DNA of 8,928 bases, from the NCBI GenBank assembly GCA_905373665.1, contig CAJPTV010000089.1:1-8928 (forward strand), in the 5' to 3' direction. The position numbers were made by a program, and so were the translations under genes. Under the pieces are notes generated by a model. That model searched no databases and had not been told where the DNA came from. It saw only the letters and a program-made list of their open reading frames with translations. This stretch comes from Bacteroidia bacterium. Lineage in GTDB: Bacteria > Bacteroidota > Bacteroidia > Bacteroidales > CAJPTX01. Positions 1 to 7,326 of this stretch are shown one piece after another. The stretch's first letter is position 1; the number at the start of each line of letters is the position of its first letter.

Positions 1-1
1 G

Positions 2-1780
2 CAGGGGAGAGAGCAGGTGGTGATGAAGCCTACTTTTGGCGAGAACCTCCAATTCTTCTTCAACTACCAGTTGGGGCACATGTATTGGCGCTACTTTATG
101 TGGAACTTTAGTGGACGCCAGAATGACTTCCAAGGCTACGGGCATGACATTTTCCGTGGCAATTGGATTACAGGGATTCCCTTCCTTGACGAGGCGCGAC
201 TCGGTCCACAAGACCAAATACCAGAACCCTACAAGGGGAATAGGGCGCATAATCGCTATTTCCTACTGCCGCTTTTCTTAGGGCTATTTGGGCTCTTTTC
301 GCAGTTCAGTAAGGATACGAAGAACTGGGGGATTGTACTTACGCTTTTCGTGCTCACAGGGATTGCGATTGTAGTCTACCTTAACCAGAAACCCTACGAG
401 CCGCGAGAGCGAGACTATTCGTTTGCCGCAAGTTTCTACGCCTTTGCTATTTGGGTCGGGATTGGGGTAGTACCGTTGGCGCGCCTACTCTCCAGTTTCT
501 TAAAGGAACGTGTGGGAACAAGCTTGGCGATAGTGCTTGCTTTTCTTGGAGTACCGCTTTTGATGGGGATAGAGAACTGGGATGATCATGACCGTTCGCA
601 TCGCTATGTCTCTTTGGAGTTTGGGCGTAACCTATTGCGTTCAGTCTCCCCGAACGGGGTGCTCTTTACCTACGCCGATAACGATACTTTCCCTCTGTGG
701 TACGCGCAGGAGGTCGAGGGTTTCCGTTCGGATGCGCGTGTCTGCAACCTGACCTATCTGAGCGGCGACTGGTATATCGATGAGATGGGGCGTAAGGCGT
801 ATGATAGTGACGGGTTGCCTTTTGGTCTCAAACGCGAAGAGTATCTCGAGGGGAAGAATGATGTCGTATTGATACAGGATCGTATTTCCAACCCAGTGAA
901 TTTGGACGAAGCGTTGCGTTTTGTACTCAGTACCGATCCGCGTTCTAAAATACAGTCGCCGTATGCGGGGGTGGATCAGTTAGCCTTTTTCCCAGCTTCT
1001 AAGCTTTGGCTCAAGTCTGATTCTACGGCCTTGGCAGGGTATGTAAGTCCGCATTTCCTGCCCTATCTTTACGATACGGTTTATCTTGAGCCAGGAAACA
1101 CCTTGATGTACAAGAATGGGTTGGCAGTCTATTCGCTTCTTGCCAACAACCGTTGGAAGCGTGGGCTTTTCTACTCGCCGATGCTACCCAAGGAGATGTA
1201 CTGGGGCTTAGATAAGTTCTTTGTAAAGGAGGGGATGGTTGCTGGCGTAGAGCCCGTACGTCGTGACTCCGCGCTACGAGAGATGGTGGATACTGCCAAG
1301 ATGTATCGTTATCTGATGCATGAGTATAACTTCCGCAGTATTGCCGACGAGCGGGTCTATTTGGATGAGACCTGCAAGCGGATGATAGAGTACTACGTCG
1401 ATGCATTTGTCTCGGCGGCTGACGGCTTTAATGCCTTGGGGAATAAGCTGCGTGCTGAAGAGATCGTGGATCGTTGCTTTGAGGTCTTGCCGACCTCACG
1501 TGTGGGGTGGTCATACAAATGGATTCCTCTGATTGAGTCGTATTACTACGCAGGAGCTATTGCCAAAGGAGACGCCAAGCTCTTGGAATATGCACAACAG
1601 TGTCTTTCGGTACTGCGCTTTATACAGAGACTAGGACCAGTACCTTATCAGAATAGCGAAAGCGAGATCTCTATGAACTCGGCTATCTTGCAAGAGTTGA
1701 TTCGCATTGCACAGCGTATGGGGAGTCAGGAGCTTCGTAAGACTTTGGATGCAGAGCTCGGGGGAGTCCTGAATAGTTAG
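2..1780 (+). CDS. DUF2723 (TMEM260-like) membrane protein, putative protein O-glycosyltransferase, 3' portion
   Basis: C-terminal 592 codons of a DUF2723 (PF11028) protein. The frame is open to the left edge (Q-G-R-E-Q before the GTG at 17), and family members are usually about 1000-1200 residues, so the N-terminal half, which should carry the catalytic multi-helix core, lies outside. Numbering from the GTG at 17, family hallmarks are MYWRYFMWNFSGRQND (22-37), YLNQKPYEPRERDYSF (121-136) and YADNDTFPLWYAQEVEGFRSD (219-239, split here as YADNDTFPLWY plus AQEVEGF). Four hydrophobic segments lie near 81-97, 104-122, 138-156 and 167-185, followed by a soluble, probably periplasmic domain of about 400 residues rich in Tyr/Trp and helices. 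The human member TMEM260 is a protein O-mannosyltransferase, and Bacteroidota have general protein O-glycosylation, so a polyprenyl-sugar-dependent glycosyltransferase role is plausible; the donor and targets cannot be read here. It ends 2 bases before the deacetylase gene. Family call is firm, function inferred. Confidence 0.9.
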   Translation, partial: QGREQVVMKPTFGENLQFFFNYQLGHMYWRYFMWNFSGRQNDFQGYGHDIFRGNWITGIPFLDEARLGPQDQIPEPYKGNRAHNRYFLLPLFLGLFGLFSQFSKDTKNWGIVLTLFVLTGIAIVVYLNQKPYEPRERDYSFAASFYAFAIWVGIGVVPLARLLSSFLKERVGTSLAIVLAFLGVPLLMGIENWDDHDRSHRYVSLEFGRNLLRSVSPNGVLFTYADNDTFPLWYAQEVEGFRSDARVCNLTYLSGDWYIDEMGRKAYDSDGLPFGLKREEYLEGKNDVVLIQDRISNPVNLDEALRFVLSTDPRSKIQSPYAGVDQLAFFPASKLWLKSDSTALAGYVSPHFLPYLYDTVYLEPGNTLMYKNGLAVYSLLANNRWKRGLFYSPMLPKEMYWGLDKFFVKEGMVAGVEPVRRDSALREMVDTAKMYRYLMHEYNFRSIADERVYLDETCKRMIEYYVDAFVSAADGFNALGNKLRAEEIVDRCFEVLPTSRVGWSYKWIPLIESYYYAGAIAKGDAKLLEYAQQCLSVLRFIQRLGPVPYQNSESEISMNSAILQELIRIAQRMGSQELRKTLDAELGGVLNS

Positions 1781-1782
1781 TA

Positions 1783-2493
1783 ATGATCAATCTGAGCCCT
1801 CCACGAGCCTTGTCTCGTTGCTTCTCAAGCATCACTTGGTTTGTTCCGAATGATCCTGGGGCGCTTTATCTTACCTTTGACGATGGTCCTGTGCCTGGGG
1901 TTACGGACTGGGTGCTCGATACTTTGGCGCAATACGGTGCTAAGGCGACCTTCTTTTGTCTAGGAAGAAATGCAGAACGCTACACAGAGTTGCTAGAGCG
2001 GATACGGCGTGAAGGGCATACCGTTGGGAATCACACCTACAGTCATTTGCGTGGCTACAATGTCTCAACGAGAGATTATCTCTGGGATGTGAGAATAGCG
2101 AATGATATCTTGCACAGTTCGCTTTTCCGTCCCCCGTACGCCCGTTTTACTCCAGCGCAATTCAGGGCATTACGTCCACACTTCAATGTCGTATTGTGGT
2201 CGGTTTTGAGTATGGATTACAGCAAGTGGATTTCCCCTCAGCGCTGCGCGAATATCGTGCTGAGCCGTTCGCGAGGCGGGGATGTCGTGGTCTTTCACGA
2301 CTCTTATAAGGCTGAGCCCAATCTACGCTTTGCCCTGCCGCTTTGCTTGGAATATTTCTCTGCCATGGGCTATAAGTTTGCGCCGTTGCGTAGTGGGCTA
2401 TGTGTACCGCTGGAGTCGAAATCTACGCATAACAGCCCAATACCAGAAGGGGGAGAAGAGGGGCTTTTGCCAGAATGGACATTTAGAGGCTAG
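1783..2493 (+). CDS. Polysaccharide deacetylase (CE4/NodB homology domain)
   Basis: A 236-residue protein that is almost entirely one NodB domain. All metal-dependent CE4 motifs are visible: TFDDGP at 31-36 (D33 as general base, D34 as metal ligand), HTYSH at 84-88 (H84 and H88 as metal ligands), RPPY at 116-119, a hydrophobic LWSVLSMDY strand at 138-146, and VVFHDS at 169-174 with H172 as the catalytic acid. The family removes N- or O-acetyl groups from sugars such as GlcNAc/MurNAc in peptidoglycan or from polysaccharides; the substrate is not evident. The many Bacteroidales relatives I recall have a His in RPPHG where this one has Tyr, a mild deviation next to the active site. There is no clear cleavable signal peptide, only a short hydrophobic stretch near 13-22, so location is uncertain. 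The ATG lies 2 bases after the upstream stop, with a purine-rich GGGGGAG about 16 bases upstream. Peptidoglycan hydrolase genes nearby favour an envelope role (inference). Confidence 0.93.
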   Translation: MINLSPPRALSRCFSSITWFVPNDPGALYLTFDDGPVPGVTDWVLDTLAQYGAKATFFCLGRNAERYTELLERIRREGHTVGNHTYSHLRGYNVSTRDYLWDVRIANDILHSSLFRPPYARFTPAQFRALRPHFNVVLWSVLSMDYSKWISPQRCANIVLSRSRGGDVVVFHDSYKAEPNLRFALPLCLEYFSAMGYKFAPLRSGLCVPLESKSTHNSPIPEGGEEGLLPEWTFRG

Positions 2494-2512
2494 AGAGAGA
2501 GTATCAGTGGCT

Positions 2513-3382
2513 ATGGTGGTAAATCAGAGTGGAAAGAGTGGAAAATTTATGGAACGAATGCGGAGCGAATATCGCCTCGCTATTTCCAATGCCGACACTT
2601 TTCAAGAAAAATGGGGGATTCGTCTTACTAGGCTAAACCTGTTGGTCGCCCTCGGGGGCTTCTTTTTGCTGATCCTCGTACTGAGTTGGGTGGTTATCTC
2701 TTTTACACCAATTCGGGAATTTATGCCAGGGATGTCAACCTCCACTGTCTCGCAACAAGTGGTGGATAACGCCCTACGAGCCGACTCCTTGCACCGTGAG
2801 GTGGAGTTGTGGTCGAACTATCTTTCTAACCTCCGTACGATATTTAAGGGCGGCGTGCCAGATAGTTACACGGAGGGGAGCGATACGGTATCTACGGTAA
2901 AGGAAGAACCTCTTGTGCGCTCGGAGGCGGATTCTATCCTAAGAGCCCACATGGAACAAGACCTTAAGTTGAGTCTGACACCGGGGAAGGGAAAGGACGA
3001 CCTATCGGCACTCTTACGTAACCTATATCCTCCTGTTCGTGGGCAAGTGTCGAAGAGTGTCGACCTTGGAAATGGACATTACGGGACGGATATCGTCGCT
3101 AAGCCAGACGCACCCATATCTGCCATTGCTGATGGAACGGTCGTTATGGCGCTATGGAGTCCACAAGACGGCTACGTGCTCGCCATACAACACGCAGTGG
3201 GGCTCTTGTCCCTCTTCAAGCATAATAGGCAGTTACTCAAGCGTGTCGGAGAGTCGGTGCGTCGAGGCGATGCCGTGGCTATCATTGGTAATTCTGGCGA
3301 CTTGTCTTCTGGTCCTCATCTTCATTTCGAGCTTTGGCACGATGGGCGAATGCTGAACGCTGAGGACTACATCGCTTTTTAA
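2513..3382 (+). CDS. Membrane-anchored M23 family (LytM-type) metallopeptidase
   Basis: A 289-residue protein with a short cytoplasmic N-terminus, one membrane helix (about 42-64), a probable helical or coiled-coil stalk (about 75-170) and a C-terminal LytM/M23 domain (about 175-289). The zinc site is intact: H189 and D193 in GHYGTD and H271 in HLH (269-271), with H269 as the second catalytic His. H237 in KHN sits where the family has its conserved YKHN. With all ligands present it should be an active endopeptidase on peptidoglycan cross-bridges or stem peptides on the periplasmic side, although some LytM proteins act as activators. The N-terminal pattern YRL..DTF.EK..RLTRLN is typical of short Bacteroidota M23 proteins. 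The frame is open back to 2282 but overlaps the deacetylase. I chose ATG 2513, 19 bases after that stop and preceded by AGAGAGAG. ATG 2549 (277 residues), preceded by GGAAAGAGTGGAAAA, is a strong alternative and still keeps the whole conserved region. Confidence 0.92.
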   Translation: MVVNQSGKSGKFMERMRSEYRLAISNADTFQEKWGIRLTRLNLLVALGGFFLLILVLSWVVISFTPIREFMPGMSTSTVSQQVVDNALRADSLHREVELWSNYLSNLRTIFKGGVPDSYTEGSDTVSTVKEEPLVRSEADSILRAHMEQDLKLSLTPGKGKDDLSALLRNLYPPVRGQVSKSVDLGNGHYGTDIVAKPDAPISAIADGTVVMALWSPQDGYVLAIQHAVGLLSLFKHNRQLLKRVGESVRRGDAVAIIGNSGDLSSGPHLHFELWHDGRMLNAEDYIAF

Positions 3383-3400
3383 CTTCCTCTTTTTGACAGC

Positions 3401-4570
3401 ATGGTGCGCAAGAATAACCTCGCTATCTTAGGTTCTACGGGTTCTATCGGCAGTCAGAGCTTGGATGTCGTCGCGGCGCACCCAGACCTTTTTAGTGTGG
3501 TATTGTTGACGGCAAACCACCAGTGGCAGAAGCTGGCCGAGCAAGCCCTACGTTTCAAGCCGAAGTATGTCGTTATTGGCGAAAAGGGCTATTACACCAA
3601 CCTCTCGGAGGCGCTCGCTGGGACGGGTATTGAAGTCTATGCGGGGAGTGATTCCATCTGTCAGCTTGTCCAGTTGCCTGAAATCGATACTGCGCTTATC
3701 TCGATTGTCGGCTATGCAGGGCTATTGCCTACCATCCGAGCCATCGAGGCGGGTAAGCGTATCGCATTGGCTAATAAGGAGTCGCTCGTTGTCGCTGGCG
3801 ATATTGTGACGGCGCTCGTGGCGCGTTATAATGCTGTGCTGCTCCCGTTAGATTCCGAACACTCTGCTATCTTTCAATGCCTGGCAGGGGAGTTAGTCGA
3901 GCCCCAAAAGCTTATCCTTACTGCTTCAGGAGGTCCGTTCAGAACCTACTCGCAAGAGCAATTGGAACGTGTGACCCCAGACGAGGCGATAGCCCATCCG
4001 CGCTGGAGTATGGGGGCTAAAATCTCCGTCGACTCGGCGACCCTGATGAACAAGGGCTTTGAAGTTATCGAAGCACGTTGGCTTTTCAATATACCCTACG
4101 AGCGCATTGAGGTGCTCGTCCACCCAGAGTCGGTGATTCACTCCATGGTGCAGTTCCAAGACGGGGCTATTAAGGCGCAGCTGGGCGTGCCAGATATGCG
4201 CCTCCCGATCCAGTACGCGCTCACCTACCCTTACCGTATCGTTTCGCCTACGCCCGAGTATACGTTTGGCATGAACGAGGCGCTCACCTTTGACCGTCCC
4301 GATACCGAGCGCTTTCCAGCCCTAGCCCTTGCCCTTGAGGCAGGAAAGATGGGAGGGAATGCCCCCTGCATTCTCAATGCGGCAAACGAAGAGGCGGTCT
4401 ATGCCTTCCTAACGGGGCGTATCGCCTTCTTGCAAATCGTGGGGGTCGTGGAACGTACCCTCGAATTGATGGACTTTATCGAAGTCCCCACCCTAGAAGA
4501 TTATATCGAAACAAACCGCCTCGCACGAGAGCTTGCTGCGTGGATTATCGGGAAACTCAATCAGAACTAA
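3401..4570 (+). CDS. dxr: 1-deoxy-D-xylulose 5-phosphate reductoisomerase
   Basis: A 389-residue cytosolic enzyme of normal length for Dxr (IspC). It converts 1-deoxy-D-xylulose 5-phosphate to 2-C-methyl-D-erythritol 4-phosphate with NADPH and a divalent metal, the committed step of the MEP isoprenoid pathway. The NADPH-binding loop GSTGSIG is at 11-17. LANKES has K126; PLDSEH carries metal ligands D151 and E153. The stretch from HPRWSMGAK (H199, W202, M204 of the flexible substrate lid) to DSATLMNKGFEVIEA (N217, K218, metal ligand E221) is fully conserved, as are VLVHPESVIHSM and NAANEEAV. Offsets from the E. coli residues stay constant at about 10 across the lid and metal site. The start is 18 bases after the M23 gene and gives an N-terminus beginning just before the dinucleotide fold, as expected. 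Dxr next to rseP is common in Bacteroidota. Isoprenoid output supplies undecaprenyl phosphate, which links it to envelope neighbours (inference). Confidence 0.98.
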   Translation: MVRKNNLAILGSTGSIGSQSLDVVAAHPDLFSVVLLTANHQWQKLAEQALRFKPKYVVIGEKGYYTNLSEALAGTGIEVYAGSDSICQLVQLPEIDTALISIVGYAGLLPTIRAIEAGKRIALANKESLVVAGDIVTALVARYNAVLLPLDSEHSAIFQCLAGELVEPQKLILTASGGPFRTYSQEQLERVTPDEAIAHPRWSMGAKISVDSATLMNKGFEVIEARWLFNIPYERIEVLVHPESVIHSMVQFQDGAIKAQLGVPDMRLPIQYALTYPYRIVSPTPEYTFGMNEALTFDRPDTERFPALALALEAGKMGGNAPCILNAANEEAVYAFLTGRIAFLQIVGVVERTLELMDFIEVPTLEDYIETNRLARELAAWIIGKLNQN

Positions 4571-4585
4571 TCTCTTGCCCCTACC

Positions 4586-5905
4586 ATGACGGTCTTGATT
4601 AAAGCGGCGCAGCTGCTCTGTAGCTTATCTATTTTGGTCATCTTGCATGAGTTTGGGCACTACCTAGCCGCTCGCGCTTTCGGTGTACGGGTCGATAAAT
4701 TCTATCTCTTCTTTGACGTAGGCTTTGCCCTCTTTAAGAAAAAGATCGGACACACGGAGTGGGGGATTGGCTGGCTACCGCTCGGCGGCTACGCTAAGAT
4801 TCATGGCATGGTCGACGAGTCCCTTGATAAAGAGGGACTCAAGAAGCCGCCTCAACCCTACGAGTTCCGAACCCAAGCGGCATGGAAGCGCTTGATTATC
4901 ATTCTTGGCGGGATAATCATGAACCTCATCACCGCATGGGTTATCTATTCGGCGCTCTTGTGGTCTGAGGGGGCTAGTTACCTGCCCACGCGTGAAATAC
5001 GCTACGGGATTGTGGCAGACTCGCTCATGTCTGACCTAGGCTTCCGCAATGGCGATCTCCTGCGTTATGTCAACAATAAGGAGTACGAGGATTATGCCGA
5101 CTTCTCCGTAGCGGCACTCCTTTCCCCCGATGCTATCATCACTGTAGAGCGGGCAGGACAATCCGTCGACGTGCAGCTCTCTAAAGCCCACCTCCCTGAG
5201 TTGTTAAAAAGAACACCCCTCTTCGAGTTACGCTTCCCACTAACGATTGCCAAGGTAGCGCCCAACTCCGCTGCGCAAGCGGCGGGCTTGCAGATAGGGG
5301 ACTCGCTCGTAGCACTCAATGGCACGCCTGCCTACTTCTTTGATGAGTTCTCCCACTGTGTGCGTACGCACGCTAACGATACGATACAGGTCGGAGTCCT
5401 ACGCGAGGGGCAGCCGCTTACGTTACAGGTCGCAGTGCCCGACTCGGCTATCGTGGGTATCGTGCCCGACATGCGCTTACAGCGTTGCTTTCATATAGCC
5501 ACGAGCGATTATTCCTTCTTTGGAGCACTCGGCGGCGGTGCGGGGCGTGTAGCCAATACCTTTGCCCAGTACGCACGTTCCCTTAAACTATTCTTTGTCC
5601 CCGAGGCAAAGGCACACAAGTCGGTCGGGGGCTTCATCTCTATTGGGAACATCTTCCCTAGCCAGTGGGATTGGCACGATTTTTGGTCACTCACCGCCTT
5701 CCTCTCCCTTATCCTTGCAGTAATGAACCTACTGCCTATCCCCGCCCTTGACGGCGGTCATGCCATCCTTATCCTCATTGAGCTCCTGACTGGAAAGCGC
5801 CTCAGCACGAACCTCCTTGTTATCCTACAGCTCGTGGGCATGGTCTTACTCTTTGCCCTCCTAATCCTCGCTAACGCCAACGACATTATACGCCTCTTGC
5901 AGTAG
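4586..5905 (+). CDS. rseP: RseP-type site-2 zinc metalloprotease (M50), regulated intramembrane proteolysis
   Basis: A 439-residue polytopic inner-membrane protease. The zinc motif HEFGH is at 21-25 (H21, H25 as ligands, E22 catalytic) inside the first membrane helix, and the third ligand D389 sits in NLLPIPALDGGH (381-392) in a late helix. Other membrane segments are near 103-122 and 408-430. Between them is a periplasmic region with two PDZ-like domains, roughly 138-200 and 219-285; the second has a clear AAGLQIGDSLVALNG core at 232-246. RseP enzymes make the second cut in stepwise degradation of transmembrane anti-sigma factors and also clear remnant signal peptides. No anti-sigma factor, sigma factor or first-cut protease gene is visible here, so the substrate is unknown. 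Length and motif order match Bacteroidota RseP. The start is 15 bases after dxr and places the zinc motif at the usual distance from the N-terminus. Confidence 0.96.
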   Translation: MTVLIKAAQLLCSLSILVILHEFGHYLAARAFGVRVDKFYLFFDVGFALFKKKIGHTEWGIGWLPLGGYAKIHGMVDESLDKEGLKKPPQPYEFRTQAAWKRLIIILGGIIMNLITAWVIYSALLWSEGASYLPTREIRYGIVADSLMSDLGFRNGDLLRYVNNKEYEDYADFSVAALLSPDAIITVERAGQSVDVQLSKAHLPELLKRTPLFELRFPLTIAKVAPNSAAQAAGLQIGDSLVALNGTPAYFFDEFSHCVRTHANDTIQVGVLREGQPLTLQVAVPDSAIVGIVPDMRLQRCFHIATSDYSFFGALGGGAGRVANTFAQYARSLKLFFVPEAKAHKSVGGFISIGNIFPSQWDWHDFWSLTAFLSLILAVMNLLPIPALDGGHAILILIELLTGKRLSTNLLVILQLVGMVLLFALLILANANDIIRLLQ

Positions 5906-5908
5906 CCA

Positions 5909-7219
5909 ATGTCAAGAGCGCGTTTCCTTCCCCTTATTTGGGGCAACATTGGGGCATATTCTCTCTTTATTGTACTCTTGGGTATTATTTATCCAAGAAC
6001 CACCTTGGCGGCGCAGAAACCCCCGCTAAAGGAGAATGCTACCGTAGCTACCTACTCGCCGCTAGAGTCTGGCTTCGTAGGGTTAGCCCATATCGCAAAG
6101 TTGTGGAATTACCGTCCCACTGCGGACTCTTCCCTCGGACTACAGCCCGACCTTGTCTACGAGTATCGCATCGCCGAACTCAACCGCCGTTCTCCTTTTC
6201 CTTACCGCTTTCATCCGCTCGTACGCAGGTATATAAACATTTACGCAGCCGAGCGCCGCGAACAAGTACAGCAGATGCTCGGGCTTTCGCAACTCTATTT
6301 CCCCATCTTTCGCGAACAGTTAGACAAATACCAACTACCCCTCGAGCTCGTCTACCTCTCGGTGGTTGAGTCTGCTCTTAACCCCCTTGCCGTCTCCAAG
6401 AGTGGTGCCGTGGGGCTCTGGCAGTTCAAAATCAACACAGCCGAAATGTTCGACCTCCACGTCGATAGCTTCGAGGATGAGCGCATGGATCCCGTCCGCG
6501 CTACAGAGGCTGCCTGCCTCTACCTCGACTATCTTTACAAGGTCTTCGGCAACTGGGCACTTGCGCTCGCTGCTTACAATGCGGGTCCTGGCACCGTCCA
6601 ACGTGCCGTGCAACGCGCTGGGGGCGAAACAGACTTTTGGAAGCTCCTACCCTACCTCCCCGAGGCGGCACAGAACTACGTACCTGCCTTCATAGCAGCC
6701 TCCTACATCTTTACCTACCATGCCGAGCACCACATCGAGACCCTTCCACCGCCCATCACCTACCAAGAGGTCGATACCGTACACATTGCCGATGCGCTTT
6801 CTTTCGGCGCACTTGCTGAATGGACGGGCATCCCCCTCGAACTACTCCACTTTCTCAACCCACGTTACCGACAGGGCTATGTCCCCAAGCCGCCGAAGGG
6901 GGGAACGGTCGACCTCCTCCTCCCGCGAGAGAAAATCTCCCTCTTTCTAGAAAATGCCGACCGCATCCACGCCCAGAGCTACAAGGTCTCGCAAAACCCC
7001 TTCCCCCTAGACAAGGAAAAGCGTATCCACCTCCAACATCAGGTGGCGCGTGGCGAATACCTCCACAAGATTGCCGTACAGTACGAGTGCACCGTTGCCG
7101 AACTAGAGGCTTGGAATGGCGCTACGAAGCTTAATATTCACCCCGGCGACCGTCTCAACGTCTGGGTAACCCCCGACACCTACGCACGGCGCGAAAAGGC
7201 GCTTATTGGGCGAAACTAA
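5909..7219 (+). CDS. MltD-like lytic transglycosylase (SLT/GH23) with LysM
   Basis: A 436-residue exported murein hydrolase that cleaves the MurNAc-GlcNAc bond to leave 1,6-anhydro-MurNAc ends. A signal peptide is visible (basic start, hydrophobic core about 6-28, probable cleavage near A34 in TTLAAQ). The SLT domain spans about 125-275: catalytic E154 in VVESALNP, GLWQF at 169-173, AYNAG at 222-226 and NYVP at 256-259. Next comes a region (about 288-340) resembling the degenerate LysM-like module of MltD proteins, then a clear C-terminal LysM (about 376-420, VARGEYLHKIAVQY...GDRLNVWV) for glycan binding. There is no lipobox Cys, so unlike E. coli MltD it does not look like a lipoprotein. It begins 3 bases after the rseP stop, is the last gene of the tight cluster and is followed by a hairpin terminator. 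Codons are strongly C-rich compared with the first genes of the operon. I leave the symbol empty because several MltD-like paralogues are common in Bacteroidota. Confidence 0.94.
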   Translation: MSRARFLPLIWGNIGAYSLFIVLLGIIYPRTTLAAQKPPLKENATVATYSPLESGFVGLAHIAKLWNYRPTADSSLGLQPDLVYEYRIAELNRRSPFPYRFHPLVRRYINIYAAERREQVQQMLGLSQLYFPIFREQLDKYQLPLELVYLSVVESALNPLAVSKSGAVGLWQFKINTAEMFDLHVDSFEDERMDPVRATEAACLYLDYLYKVFGNWALALAAYNAGPGTVQRAVQRAGGETDFWKLLPYLPEAAQNYVPAFIAASYIFTYHAEHHIETLPPPITYQEVDTVHIADALSFGALAEWTGIPLELLHFLNPRYRQGYVPKPPKGGTVDLLLPREKISLFLENADRIHAQSYKVSQNPFPLDKEKRIHLQHQVARGEYLHKIAVQYECTVAELEAWNGATKLNIHPGDRLNVWVTPDTYARREKALIGRN

Positions 7220-7268
7220 ACGTACCGACCCTCCTCCACCACGGGCGGTGCGCACCCCTCTTAGCACA

Positions 7269-7307
7269 AAAGAAGCGCCCACCTCTCAAAGAAGCTGGCG
7301 CTTCTTT
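7269..7307. terminator. Bidirectional three-armed hairpin terminator between convergent genes
   Basis: Arms AAAGAAGCGCC (7269-7279) and GGCGCTTCTTT (7297-7307) are perfect 11-bp inverted repeats with a 17-base loop. A second copy of the left arm, AAAGAAGC (7288-7295), forms an alternative perfect 8-bp stem with GCTTCTTT (7300-7307) around a TGGC tetraloop. Reading +, the stem ends in TTCTTT; reading -, it runs into TTCTTTTGTG, so both directions end in a short interrupted T-run. It lies 49 bases after the transglycosylase stop and 19 bases beyond the stop of the convergent surface-protein gene, the usual place for a shared terminator. The T-tracts are short, so efficiency is uncertain. Nothing else is recognisable in 7220-7326. 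Confidence 0.8.
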
Positions 7308-7326
7308 ACGCTATATTTACTGGACA

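Larger units (their letters stand above)
2..7219 (+). other. Probable six-gene cell-envelope operon
   Basis: Six genes on the same strand have gaps of 2, 19, 18, 15 and 3 bases, leaving no room for intergenic promoters or terminators. The promoter must lie left of the window, or inside a coding region. Functions cluster on the envelope: putative protein glycosylation, peptidoglycan deacetylation, peptide and glycan cleavage, isoprenoid synthesis and intramembrane proteolysis. Co-transcription is inferred from spacing; the shared role is inferred from the families. Confidence 0.75.

Noticed and set aside
17..25. GTG/GTG/ATG cluster as the start of the first gene
   Set aside because: The frame is open to the window edge and the encoded protein is only the C-terminal part of the usual DUF2723 length, so the true start lies outside.
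1023..1406. Antisense open frame of 127 codons
   Set aside because: Lies wholly opposite a conserved part of the DUF2723 gene and its product is low in order, Arg/Ser-rich and unlike any family I know.
2282..2512. Extension of the M23 gene upstream into the deacetylase gene
   Set aside because: It would overlap the deacetylase by over 200 bases in another frame, and the added peptide resembles no M23 N-terminus; it is open by chance.
3393..3398. TTGACA just before dxr as a promoter -35 element
   Set aside because: It is only 3 bases from the dxr ATG, leaving no room for a -10 element or start site, and Bacteroidota promoters use a different -33/-7 pattern.
6335..6613. Antisense open frame of 92 codons opposite the transglycosylase
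   Set aside because: Covers the catalytic SLT region on the other strand; it is explained by the C-rich codon bias of the real gene.
7220..7326. Small RNA, tRNA or dif site in the only real intergenic gap
   Set aside because: Apart from the hairpin terminator I see no cloverleaf, no XerCD-like palindrome and no open frame with support.
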